Assembly: GCA_024811115.1 (NCBI GenBank)
Contig: JAKOGH010000918.1
Location: forward strand, 1 to 15,601
Source of the DNA: Terana coerulea
Lineage: Eukaryota; Basidiomycota; Agaricomycetes; Polyporales; Phanerochaetaceae
DNA: 15,601 bases
Direction: 5' to 3'
In this document: positions 8,412-15,601 of the stretch, piece after piece
Numbering within the stretch: position 1 is the first letter of the stretch
Layout of the letters: each line of letters begins with the position of its first letter
Position numbers and translations under genes: made by a program
The notes under the pieces: generated by a model
What the model was told of the DNA's origin: nothing
Databases searched by the model: none
The model's input: the letters and a program-made list of their open reading frames with translations, nothing else

Positions 8412-9937
8412 AGTCCTCGCCGTCGATAGTCCGACAGACGTACATCGATCTATCGCCATTGCTGGCCAACGATAATTGCGGGACGGCTGTGTCAGAACGC
8501 CGGTGAAGTGGATAGGCTCTACGCCGCGTCTCCGTACTGCTTCCAGTTGCTGGATTCCCCAGCCGATCTCGCCGTAAGCCCTCGTGCAGAGGCGGGCGGC
8601 CGTTCGCCGTAATCCTCGTTTTTTTTGCGAGTAGGCATAGAAGGAATCGCATGGCATTCGGTGGTTGAAAGGAGGATGTCGGGACACTACATCATGCGGC
8701 CGCATACCGTACTCGCCACTGCGGTATTGGAGAACTATGAAGGTCCTGAATTTCTGTAGATGTTCCTAGTATTTCGGCCTGGCTGTACGTGCTCAAATTC
8801 ATTGTATATGTCTCGTGCTACTTGCTTGACTGAACAAAATAAACTAATTGCATAGAACTTGAGAAGGAAGCTATGTTCGTGGTTGCCATCCTCCTCTATC
8901 TTGCGTGGTACTTCATGCGCAACAACACTAAGACGGTGCATTCATGGTGAGCCTCTCTCCGACGTTAATGTGCCGATATCTGACGTATATGAATTCTCAT
9001 GTTAGATTTGACTCACATTTACTGCTAGCGTGTTCTTCCTGGAAGCTCGGGCTATCTATGTGCTTTGTCGAACCTGCTTTCCAAGACTCGCAGTTTACGG
9101 ATGTTGTATTCCCTCGGTGCTGTACACTCGTAGCTCTCATATTGCTTATGCTAGTAATAATCTGAGTGGAGAAGAGGGCGATGTCTGCATCGTGTATATT
9201 TCGGTATGTGGGTCCAATCTGTCATGTCTGATACCGTGCACGCAATCGCTGGCGATAGGCCGGCATCCTTGACGGTGCGTTTTCATGCCTCTACTCAGCT
9301 GTTCCATGTCTAAACCCTATGCAGCGTACACAACGTTCAACGTTCAAACCTTGTATCAGAGCAGACGCACAACGCAGAACCATGGTACTAGCACCTGACA
9401 GCTCGAAATATGGATATCCTGATCGGGTCAAATGCAAGTGACTAGTCTCTGATCTGCCTAGGCTCTCGAAGTCTTCGTTGCGAAGACCTGTTTCCACCCG
9501 GCTGTCTCTGACTACGCCGTTTGTTTTTGTTTTCGCGTCGGGCGGTCTTGCATACTTGAAAGCCACCCGAATCCACTAGCTTCACTTCGGCGCACCCATG
9601 CGTGTGTCAAGCTGGTCAGACTGCTCGCCGTGGACGGGACCGACACATCAGCGCTTTCTTAAGGTTAGATTCTCCCCTCCAGCTTTGCCAATAGCTCAAC
9701 CGCTTGTGCAGGAATGTTCCTCAACACGCATGGACCAAACCAATTAAACTGATCAAGTTGCAATCGCTGACAGCGAGGAACAGCAAGAAATGACTATAAA
9801 GTAAGCTAGTCGAGCGGGGCTACATCGATAGCTGACGGTTCCCTCGCCGCCTCTACTACCCCCACCACTCTCTCCGTCGGCGCATCTTCCCGCTACCTCC
9901 CCCAGACGTTTCGCTACATCCCAGACTTCCGGCGAAC
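8412..9937. other. Long intergenic stretch; AATAAA, micro-ORF, TATA box and CT-rich leader
   Basis: About 1.5 kb without a convincing gene. AATAAA at 8838-8843 could be a poly(A) signal for the upstream small gene. A 25-codon ORF at 8873-8950 encodes a hydrophobic helix (VVAILLYLAWYFM) and runs into a GTGAGC donor-like site at 8947, so it might be a small membrane peptide or an unsupported exon. From 8950 to 9780 I see only AT-rich, stop-rich sequence and unremarkable open frames. The last 150 bp are promoter and leader for the next gene. Confidence 0.4.
9795..9937 (+). promoter_or_regulatory. TATA box and pyrimidine-rich leader of the polytopic membrane protein gene
   Basis: TATAAAG lies at 9795-9801, about 140 bp before the ATG at 9938. 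A C/T-rich stretch follows (about 9838-9910), a typical fungal core-promoter and leader arrangement. Transcription would then start near 9825-9835 and leave a leader of roughly 100 bases. The spacing supports the site; no specific factor site was recognised. Confidence 0.5.
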
Positions 9938-12150
9938 ATGGATGATTCACTGGAACAGTCTCCCGAGTACATCCCAATTACGGTGCCTGTGCTCGAGGCG
10001 CATGGTCACGACGGACCCAGTCGTAATCATAAAACGACATTCAGACCCCCACTCTCATGCCAGTCGTCCTGACGGTTCTGACAGTCTTATTTACGGCCGG
10101 CCTGGCCACGATGCTCCTCGTCTGGCTGGTCAAACACCACTCGGTTCAAGGACAGTCCGTTCTGGAAACACTCCGGAAACAAGGCGCTTTCATCGTGGAC
10201 GAAGGTACTCATGCCGGAGGCAACGAAGCACGACTCATTGGTCTCACCATGTCCTCCATTGCTGTAAGTCATGTCTATTTGAGTGAAATGAGCTTGCTGC
10301 GAGCTGAACAATACCCAGTCCTCCCTTATTGGCCTCACTGTACCGTTCGCCATGACGATGTATGCTTATCGCATCGCCTCTGGTTGGATTTCTGAGTCGG
10401 GTAAAGCTACCACTTCTGACAGTCGGCTGCCGACACCACTCCAGTAAGTGATTAATTTCCGTTTATTATCTCATCACGATTGCATCTATGATACATCACA
10501 ATTGTAGGTTCGGACTGCTCCTCCGCCTGCTGGGATCATCCAGCTTATTGAGCCTCTTCGATGCGTCCTTATACTTGGGTCGACGAAAACGACTCGGGCC
10601 CTCGGCGCCATCTATACTTAAAAGAGCATTCTTCGTCTGCTTGCTCGTGATAGTACTCACGCATCTTATTGGGTACGCTGTTGGCCTCGGAGCAGACATT
10701 CCCAATTGTTATTGACAAAGTGTTACAGCCTTGCGGACATATGGATACACACTACAACACACGCGATTCTTGGCGCGAACATCACGAGCACGACTGTACC
10801 TCAGGCAATGAGCGTGACGTTTAACAATACGCTATGCGACGACGTTCCGTTCCCCGGGTTCGGTGAAGTTTGTCTGCAGAGCCCAGACTCCTGGGGCAGT
10901 ACATCAGCCATTCGTAACGGAGGCTTCCTCCTGGCATCCAACGCATCGGCGAACTTCACGCTCGTCACACTGAATAACCACGCCGACACCGCGCTGCTGG
11001 TACCGGCTGTTGTCAGTGCATCCACGAAGTACAGCGCCACTTCGTTCGCCAGCCGTGCTGCATGTACAAGCCTCAATCCTCTTTGCAACACAACCAACAG
11101 TAATGATGGCAAAGAAGTCGTACAAAGCTGTGCAAATATTGGTTACCCTACGATGCCTGATTTGGGGACATCAAATGTTGTCCATGCCTTCTACAATGGC
11201 ACCGTCCTCACTGACCCGAACTCGCTCGAACTCCCCGATGCTAGTGCCATCTCCAACCCCTTCGAGCTCATTGTGCAGCTGCGATGGAGCCAAGGGACCA
11301 CGGACGCTCTCGTCGAGAGCTTCAACTCTGCCGTCGACAGCAACGACAGCTCCAGCACCATGTCCCTCTACGCCTCATGCACGTTCACGTATCTCAATGT
11401 GACGTATTCCTACGAGGACGGCGCGTTCGACCTGCAAGACGAAGTCCCAACCGACTATAACGTCACCAACATCTTCTGGGGCCCGCTGATCAACAACCTG
11501 GCAAGTCAGCGATTGGCAAGCGATATGCAGGCGACGGCACAGGCGGAGACGAATGCGGACAACGTGATGGCGGCGCTGCAGCAGGACCTGGCGAGGCTCG
11601 CGCTTGGGATGCTGGGGGCACGTTCATCTCCGCCCCTGCACTTCAAGAAGAGCTCATAACCACGAAGACACTCGCGCGATACCCCGCGGTGCCTGTCTTC
11701 GTGTTCGTCGGTGTGGGTGCCACCGATCAACGTCCTGCTTCAAGTGATGCTGACTATTCTATTTCGTCCTTTCAGCTCCTCTGGCTGTATGCGCTCATCG
11801 TCCTCTATATTTTCATTGCGACCCTCTTCACCAGATCTCCCGCTGTGCGCGTCAATGGCACGAACGAGGTGTCAGAACTCGATCTGGTGCAGGCGCGGCT
11901 CACGAGTCCGTTGCCCCTCGTCTCTGACCTGTTCAAGAGAAACTCCCTGAAACTTGACGCCCAGCTGTCCATGGAGCGAAGTCCGATGCAGATGTTCACG
12001 GAGTCGCAGGAGACGACAAGGCTGGTGGTTGGTTTAGGAGAGGGACGGCATCCAGCCTATGGTCTTTACCGGCGGCGCCCAGATTTGAGTGGAGATGTCG
12101 ACGAAAAGACCGGTCTACGAAGTCCCAGCTCAGGTGATATTGAAAAATAG
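9938..12150 (+). CDS. Polytopic membrane protein with large N-glycosylated ectodomain
   Basis: Exons: 9938-10263, 10319-10443, 10508-10672 and 10729-12150. Introns 10264-10318 (GTAAGT), 10444-10507 (GTAAGT) and 10673-10728 (GTACGC, TTGAC branch) join in phase. A further 63-bp intron 11713-11775 (GTGGGT, GCTGAC branch, TTTCAG) is likely but has no stop and is a multiple of three. The cytosolic N-terminus MDDSLEQSPEYIP leads to four membrane helices: VVLTVLTVLFTAGLATMLL, LIGLTVPFAMTMYAY, LLLRLLGSSSLLSLF and FFVCLLVIVLTHLIG. An ectodomain of about 300 residues has many N-x-S/T sites (NIT, NNT, NAS, NFT, NTT, NGT, NDS, NVT) and several Cys. A last helix LLWLYALIVLYIFIATLF and a polar C-tail end at TAG-type stop 12148-12150. 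Two one-base frame breaks occur, at C5 10046-10050 and G5 11614-11618. Function is unknown; a surface receptor or transport-associated protein is only a guess. Confidence 0.75.
10046..10050 (+). other. One-base frame break at a C5 run
   Basis: The frame from ATG 9938 ends at a TGA near 10070. One extra C in this run gives TFRPPTLMPVVLTVL, joining the N-terminus to the first membrane helix, and makes the first exon 327 bases long, exactly matching the phase-0 donor at 10264. Confidence 0.7.
11614..11618 (+). other. One-base frame break at a G5 run
   Basis: Before this run the frame reads DLARLALGML; the same frame then stops at 11657-11659 in a basic tail. One more G gives GMLGGTFISAPALQEEL, leading straight into the last membrane helix and polar tail that end at 12150. 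Confidence 0.7.
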
Positions 12151-12295
12151 GACCCAATATCTGAATGAGCAGTGTGATTAAAGAAGAGAGACTTCGATTT
12201 TTCATACAGATGTAATGGAAGATATTTCTATGATAAGACGTCGAGAGAATTGTAATAGGACTCAACAAAGTCACGGGGCAAGGCATCCCGACTTA
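12151..12295. other. AT-rich 3' flank, no gene seen
   Basis: This short AT-rich segment follows the membrane protein gene and should contain its 3' untranslated region. No coding signal or repeat was recognised before the direct repeat that starts near 12296. Confidence 0.45.
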
Positions 12296-12530
12296 CAGAA
12301 TCTTTCAACAGTGGAAAAGAGTCCTATTCCTACAAAGCTAAGTGTACCATAAAGCCCGCCTGTACACATGTACAAGTGTCGCTCACAGGATGAGTCGGGT
12401 TTATACGACAGTACTATCCAAGCCGACATGCGGTCACCAACCCCGCACGCTCATCGTTCGCATAGTACTCGGTCTGACTCCCGCGCCCTTGGGCCTCTGC
12501 ACCAGCTTCTTCACCTTCTCCGTGAGACTC
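12296..12530. repeat. 235-bp direct repeat, left copy (3' end and flank of gene X1)
   Basis: This segment matches 15020-15254 in the same orientation with scattered differences and small indels. Shared landmarks are GCTAAGTG, CCGCACGCTC, CGTTCGCATA, ACTCGGTCTGACT and TTCACCTTCTCCGT. It includes the conserved 3' end of minus-strand gene X, with TAG at 12416-12414 here and 15142-15140 in the other copy. The two copies lie 2724 bp apart and enclose most of X1 and F-box copy B. Confidence 0.75.
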
Positions 12531-13024
12531 GTCCTTTCCTGCGGACCCTCCACCCGCACACCGCCATATATCGACTCCACCGCCTTCGCCAGGCGGGGCA
12601 TCCCGCCGCCCTTCTTCGGCGAGCCGCGTGGTCGGCGGGCAAGGGAAAGTGGATTGTGAGGTAGAGCACGACGTGCGTCTCCGCCGCGCTGTGCTTCTGC
12701 AGCTTCACGAAGCTCACGACGACGCGCAGCCGGAGCCGCTCGTGGATCACCTCTCGCACCCGCTGCGCGGGTGCGAGCCGCGTATTGCCGAGGTGCGCGA
12801 GCAGCCTGAGCATGTCGTGCTAGTTCGGCGCGCGGAGGTGGAAGGGGCGCGCCATGCCGTAATCGAGCCCGATTTCGTGCGGGATGGGCCCGCGGTAGGA
12901 GGCGGAGGTCCGCGGTCAGCTCGGGCGGGCCGAGCCCGAAGTCGACGCCGCGCAGGAGGTGCTCGTCCACGAAGGCATTCGACAATGCTATCGCATCTCG
13001 CGTATGCGTCGACAGTCCAGTCAT
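12414..13024 (-). pseudogene. Gene X1, unrecognised, decayed
   Basis: Conserved-looking protein pieces lie in different frames along a GC-rich stretch. They are ALSNAFVDEHLLRGVDFGLG near the 5' end, then SYRGPIPHEIGLDYGMARPF, then RLRVVVSFVKLQKHSAAETH followed by VVLYLTIHFP. The 3' part reads SLTEKVKKLVQR and, one frame over, a tail ending AGLVTACRLG and TAG at 12416-12414. The tail matches the truncated copy X2 (AGLVTPYRLG, TAG), so the frame was once coding. Lesions include a frame switch near 12890-12905, an in-frame TAG at 12822-12820, a switch near 12640 and another near 12470. I do not recognise the family. The nearby F-box copy B, also minus strand, lies about 240 bp upstream of X1's 5' end. 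Confidence 0.5.
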
Positions 13025-13266
13025 TTTATATACGTCGTGGCTATTGCTTGGACCGTGTGGGCTACTTGCGTGCGAGCCGGAGCTTGACTGGGTGTGTAGC
13101 AGATGAACAAAGAACGACTCGCGCGGCGGGCTTGTACCTAAGTGCGGATGCCAGTCGCTACTTGCATTCGAGCCGCAGCTGCCTGGGTAAACGATTTGCT
13201 GAAAAGCAAGCGGAGGTTAGACATGCAAGTAGAGAATGAGGAGGCACTGCTTGCGCTGCTTACTGA
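13025..13266. repeat. Spacer with a 32-33 bp imperfect direct repeat
   Basis: Two copies of a motif lie at 13061-13093 and 13157-13188: GCTACTTGC, two or three variable bases, CGAGCCG, then AGCT and CTGGGT. They are 96 bp apart and differ at a few positions. No gene was seen here. The repeat may be a small tandem duplication or a binding-site pair; its role is unknown. Confidence 0.5.
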
Positions 13267-14615
13267 TCAATAGTCCCATTGCCGACCCTCTTGTACCTTA
13301 ACCTTTTCTTCTTCGAATAACCGCGGTAAATAGGATTTGAGTATGTCCTGCATGGCAGTAATGCTTAATGCGCTGACGCTGACGCAAAGTGTAACGTGAG
13401 GCATGCGGTAACGCCGAATAAGGTCGAGAAAGGCATTGTTCACGTCGGCTTCGAGGTTTTCCGGAATCGGACGTGTGCGTTTGCAGTCATAGAAGTGAAC
13501 ATGAAGAGTGAAGTTTTGCAGTTTCAAGAGTATGGCAGAAAGCGAGGTGATTTTTGGAGGAGCGTCGGAAGGTGCCTTAGCGGTACATCGCCGATGTACT
13601 CTATAGAGGCAGGTTGCTGGGTCAGCCTGAGGCCAACTTCCAAATGCTCAAGATTCTGGCAGCTGGCTATGTCCGGGCCTTGATCTACAGCATACAATGT
13701 CATATAATTAGCAGCATAGTATCAGAGTCAACAGGCTCAACTTACGAATTGTAGCTGCGTTGAGGACACCATAGCAAAGGTTCCGCAGTTGCGGCGCAAT
13801 CAAATTAAAGAACATTGCTTGTTCCACGGGCTGGTTATTATTGGTGCTGATCGAGGGCGACATTGTAGGCCTGATGGATATCGAGCGTAGACCGCGAGAA
13901 ATGGGTGGACTTGCAAGATACTGAAAGAGCACGGGGTTGCTGACATGCAATGTTCCAAGTATCAAAGACTGCACCTCCAGAACCGGAGCTTCATCGGAGA
14001 GCGTATGTGGTGTAGTTGATTTCCAAGGGAGCAGACCCAAATCGGTGATCTTCGCAAAGCAGTTCAATAGTAACGGTATATTGAGACGTTTATTTTTTCG
14101 AGTGTATTTGTTGAAAACGTGCAACCAGTTATATACAACTGCGTGAGAGGCAGATGCGACAGTAGTCCAGATGCTCGAGGCGTTACGTTGACATTGACCA
14201 GGTGCAAGACGGTCAACCGGGGTAAGAGGCGGAGAAAGTGGAGGAATGGCTGGACTTCGATAACATCGCCATCTTTGGTGTAATCCGGCAAGGCATCGAG
14301 AACGAGACCTCGTATGTTGAGTCGAGCAGCAGCGCATGACTCCACAAAGTCCACGAGCATGGGGAAAGTCCTGTGGGGCGGGTTAGGACGTGAAGTGCGG
14401 CCGCGTGCCCTGTCTTATTCCGTAATGGGAGACCATGTCGTGTCAGGGGGCGAACAGAGGAATGTCCATACAATATTGCGGAAGAGGTGGGTTATCGACG
14501 GCGCTCAGCGCGGGATACTGACGCGCATGCCTTTAGGATCCATCCAAGCCCTTTCCCAGCCAACCGGGTGTAGCTCCTCAAAGACGACGCCGAGAAGCTC
14601 TGGTGGAAGATTCAT
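13267..14615 (-). pseudogene. F-box / leucine-rich protein, copy B, heavily decayed
   Basis: The ATG is at 14615-14613 (MNLPPELLGVVFEELHPVGW), homologous to copy A at 6416. A 26-base deletion relative to A (around 14527-14545) and a further 4-base loss near 14505 remove and shift the core of the F-box. A second 4-base loss near 14100 shifts the frame after the ITGCTFS segment. A one-base loss beside the T5 run at 13551-13555 shifts it again before KLQNFTLHVHF. The leucine-rich body between is still readable, for example VIEVQPFLHFLRLLPRL and LLLNCFAKITDLGLL. The 61-bp intron 13745-13685 keeps its GTAAGT donor, GCTAAT branch and TGTAG acceptor, at the same place and length as in copy A. Stop TGA is at 13269-13267. 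This is a pseudogene of the same family as copy A. Confidence 0.8.
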
Positions 14616-14942
14616 CTCGAGCAGTCGGTGTGCTCAGCGCGAAGCAGTGGCGTTGACTTCGTAGCGATGCGGCTCGTCGAGTGAAAAGGCCTGATAACGA
14701 CAAACCATTGTCAGGCGTGCGGTACAATGTGTCTAAGTACTCACGTTTCTAGACACCTCTGGTCGAATGGTTGTGGCAGATGGCAGCAAGTGTTACCGAC
14801 TGGAGATGTGGCTGGGTTCAAGCCGCTGTCGAAAATGGCAATGCCGCCTCGGAGCGCCACAATGCATGCACGTGGCACGGAAGCGCTGGAAGGTCGTTGG
14901 ATTATAGGCAACCGAATCGCCTCAAAAGTCACTTGGGACAGT
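14616..14942 (-). repeat. 5' flank of F-box copy B, shared with copy A flank
   Basis: This is the partner of 6417-6822. The shared blocks include GAGTGAAAAGG just upstream of the start region, CAAGTGTTACC, the E-box block 14855-14886 with CACGTG at 14869-14874, and CTCAAAAGTCACTTG. Similarity fades after about 14942. The flank shows that the duplication event carried regulatory DNA. Confidence 0.65.
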
Positions 14943-15019
14943 TTCATGTAAGCCATTTTGTGATTTTTGTTAGAATTTGCTTATTCACCTGCGTATTGGT
15001 GAGCGCTGCACTGTAATCA

Positions 15020-15254
15020 CAGACATTCTTTCGACAGTGAAAATATGCATACTTACTCTTACAACGCTAAGTGCACCATAAGGTCTGGCTGTACACAAGT
15101 GTCGCTTACGGGATGTGTCGGATTCACCACACGATAGTGCTATCCAAGTCGATATGGGGTAACCAGCCCCGCACGCTCGTCGTTCGCATACTCGGTCTGA
15201 CTTCCGCGTCTCGGCCCTCTCTGCACCAGCCTCTTCACCTTCTCCGTCAGGCTC
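15020..15254. repeat. 235-bp direct repeat, right copy
   Basis: Partner of 12296-12530, same orientation. The match ends abruptly at CGTCAGGCTC (15245-15254), where the left copy continues into the body of gene X1. The sharp end and the unrelated repeat-rich DNA that follows suggest that a deletion or an insertion cut this copy. Confidence 0.75.
15140..15254 (-). pseudogene. Gene X2, 3' fragment only
   Basis: Only the last part of a second X gene remains. It reads SLTEKVKRLVQRGPRRGSQT, EYANDERAGLVTPYRLG and TAG at 15142-15140, in one open frame, which is cleaner than the X1 tail. The upstream part is missing: homology to X1 stops at 15254. It is too short to assign a function and is almost certainly non-functional. 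Confidence 0.6.
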
Positions 15255-15601
15255 CATCAGCAAAGTTGCATTGGCACTGAGCGGTACTGACAGGTACTGA
15301 TGAAGCCATCTCAGCGCGCTTCAGTCCCTTCAGTACCGTCAGCGCCGCCAATCATCCAGTAGTCGTTTTGAGCGCTCTCAGACGTTTTTGACCCCTCTTG
15401 CATCCGACTCTCGCAGCAAAGCTTCGGTGAGTAAACCATTATCATTCACGTCCAGCATAGATTATGAAACAAGAAGAACTAAGAAAATACAAAATCTAGT
15501 AAAAGTCCGGCTTCAGCAGGGCTCGAACTTCGGTCCCAAACTGTTCGTCAGTGCTCTCAGTGCCCGTCAGCGCTCATCAGTCGTCAGCGCTTGTACGTTT
15601 T
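15255..15601. mobile_element. Repeat-rich segment, possible terminus of a DNA transposon
   Basis: Short units of the form TCAG(C/T)(G/A)C recur: TCAGCGC at 15311 and 15339, TCAGTGC near 15548 and 15557, TCAGCGC near 15567 and 15584. An imperfect inverted repeat is visible: CGGTACTGACAGGTACTGAT at about 15281-15300 against CTTCAGTCCCTTCAGTACCG at 15319-15338. An AT-rich stretch (15450-15510) lies between the two clusters. Clustered subterminal repeats plus inverted copies are typical of ends of DNA transposons. No transposase or target-site duplication is visible, and the element, if real, would continue past the window. This is inference. Confidence 0.3.

Noticed and set aside
8406..8705. Overlapping minus-strand open frames 8251-8652 and 8406-8705
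   Set aside because: Mutually overlapping, no motif, and 8251-8411 is antisense to the Ser-rich small gene.
12628..13239. Plus-strand open frame of 203 codons
   Set aside because: It lies opposite the conserved fragments of gene X1, whose tail is supported by a second copy; composition is that of a GC-rich antisense shadow.
15516..15535. CAGGGCTCGAACTTCGG, resembling a tRNA T-arm in antisense
   Set aside because: The five bases on each side of the loop do not pair and no anticodon or acceptor arm can be placed, so it is not a tRNA gene; a tRNA-derived repeat remains conceivable.
1..15601. CRISPR array, rRNA, operon-like ribosome binding sites
   Set aside because: None were seen, and the spliceosomal introns show nuclear fungal DNA where such bacterial features are not expected.

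Overview
The window looks like nuclear DNA of a filamentous basidiomycete, probably an agaricomycete. Protein-coding genes are interrupted by introns of about 45-65 bp with GTRNGT-type donors, CTNAY-like branch points 10-30 bp before the acceptor and YAG acceptors. Pyrimidine-rich stretches precede start codons, and several proteins have the look of agaricomycete-restricted families. Everything here was read by eye; no database search was run.

Layout. (1) 1-1029, plus: 3' part of a coiled-coil, Arg/Glu/Asp-repeat nuclear protein resembling the WTAP/Mum2 family. (2) About 1784-2246, plus: a weak, unrecognised coding-like stretch. (3) 2559-4673, plus: a three-exon TPA1/OFD1-type 2-oxoglutarate/Fe(II) prolyl hydroxylase, the most securely identified gene. 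(4) 4966-6416, minus: F-box/leucine-rich protein copy A, broken by a stop codon and a frameshift. (5) 7009-7624, minus: a small two-exon protein of an unnamed family with a PD-(D/E)xK-like pattern and one in-frame stop. (6) 8050-8411, plus: a small Ser-rich protein with two related modules. (7) 9938-12150, plus: a four-to-five exon polytopic membrane protein with a large N-glycosylated ectodomain. (8) 12414-13024, minus: decayed gene 'X'. (9) 13267-14615, minus: F-box copy B, heavily decayed. (10) 15140-15254, minus: only the 3' end of a second X copy. (11) 15255-15601: a repeat-rich segment that may be the end of a DNA transposon.

Two themes organise the window. First, the left part and the 10-12 kb gene are ordinary single-copy genes, while 12.3 kb to the end is a decaying duplicated region. 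There a unit of gene X plus F-box gene, about 2.7 kb long, is bounded by 235-bp direct repeats, and the F-box half also has a relative 8.2 kb away (copy A). Second, four otherwise intact genes each carry one or two single-base frame breaks, mostly in C or G runs. A one-base change at each site gives continuous, sensible protein with intact splice sites. This is more easily explained by consensus errors in the sequence than by four independent pseudogenes. The F-box and X copies differ: they carry 4-nt and 26-nt indels and stops, so their decay looks real.
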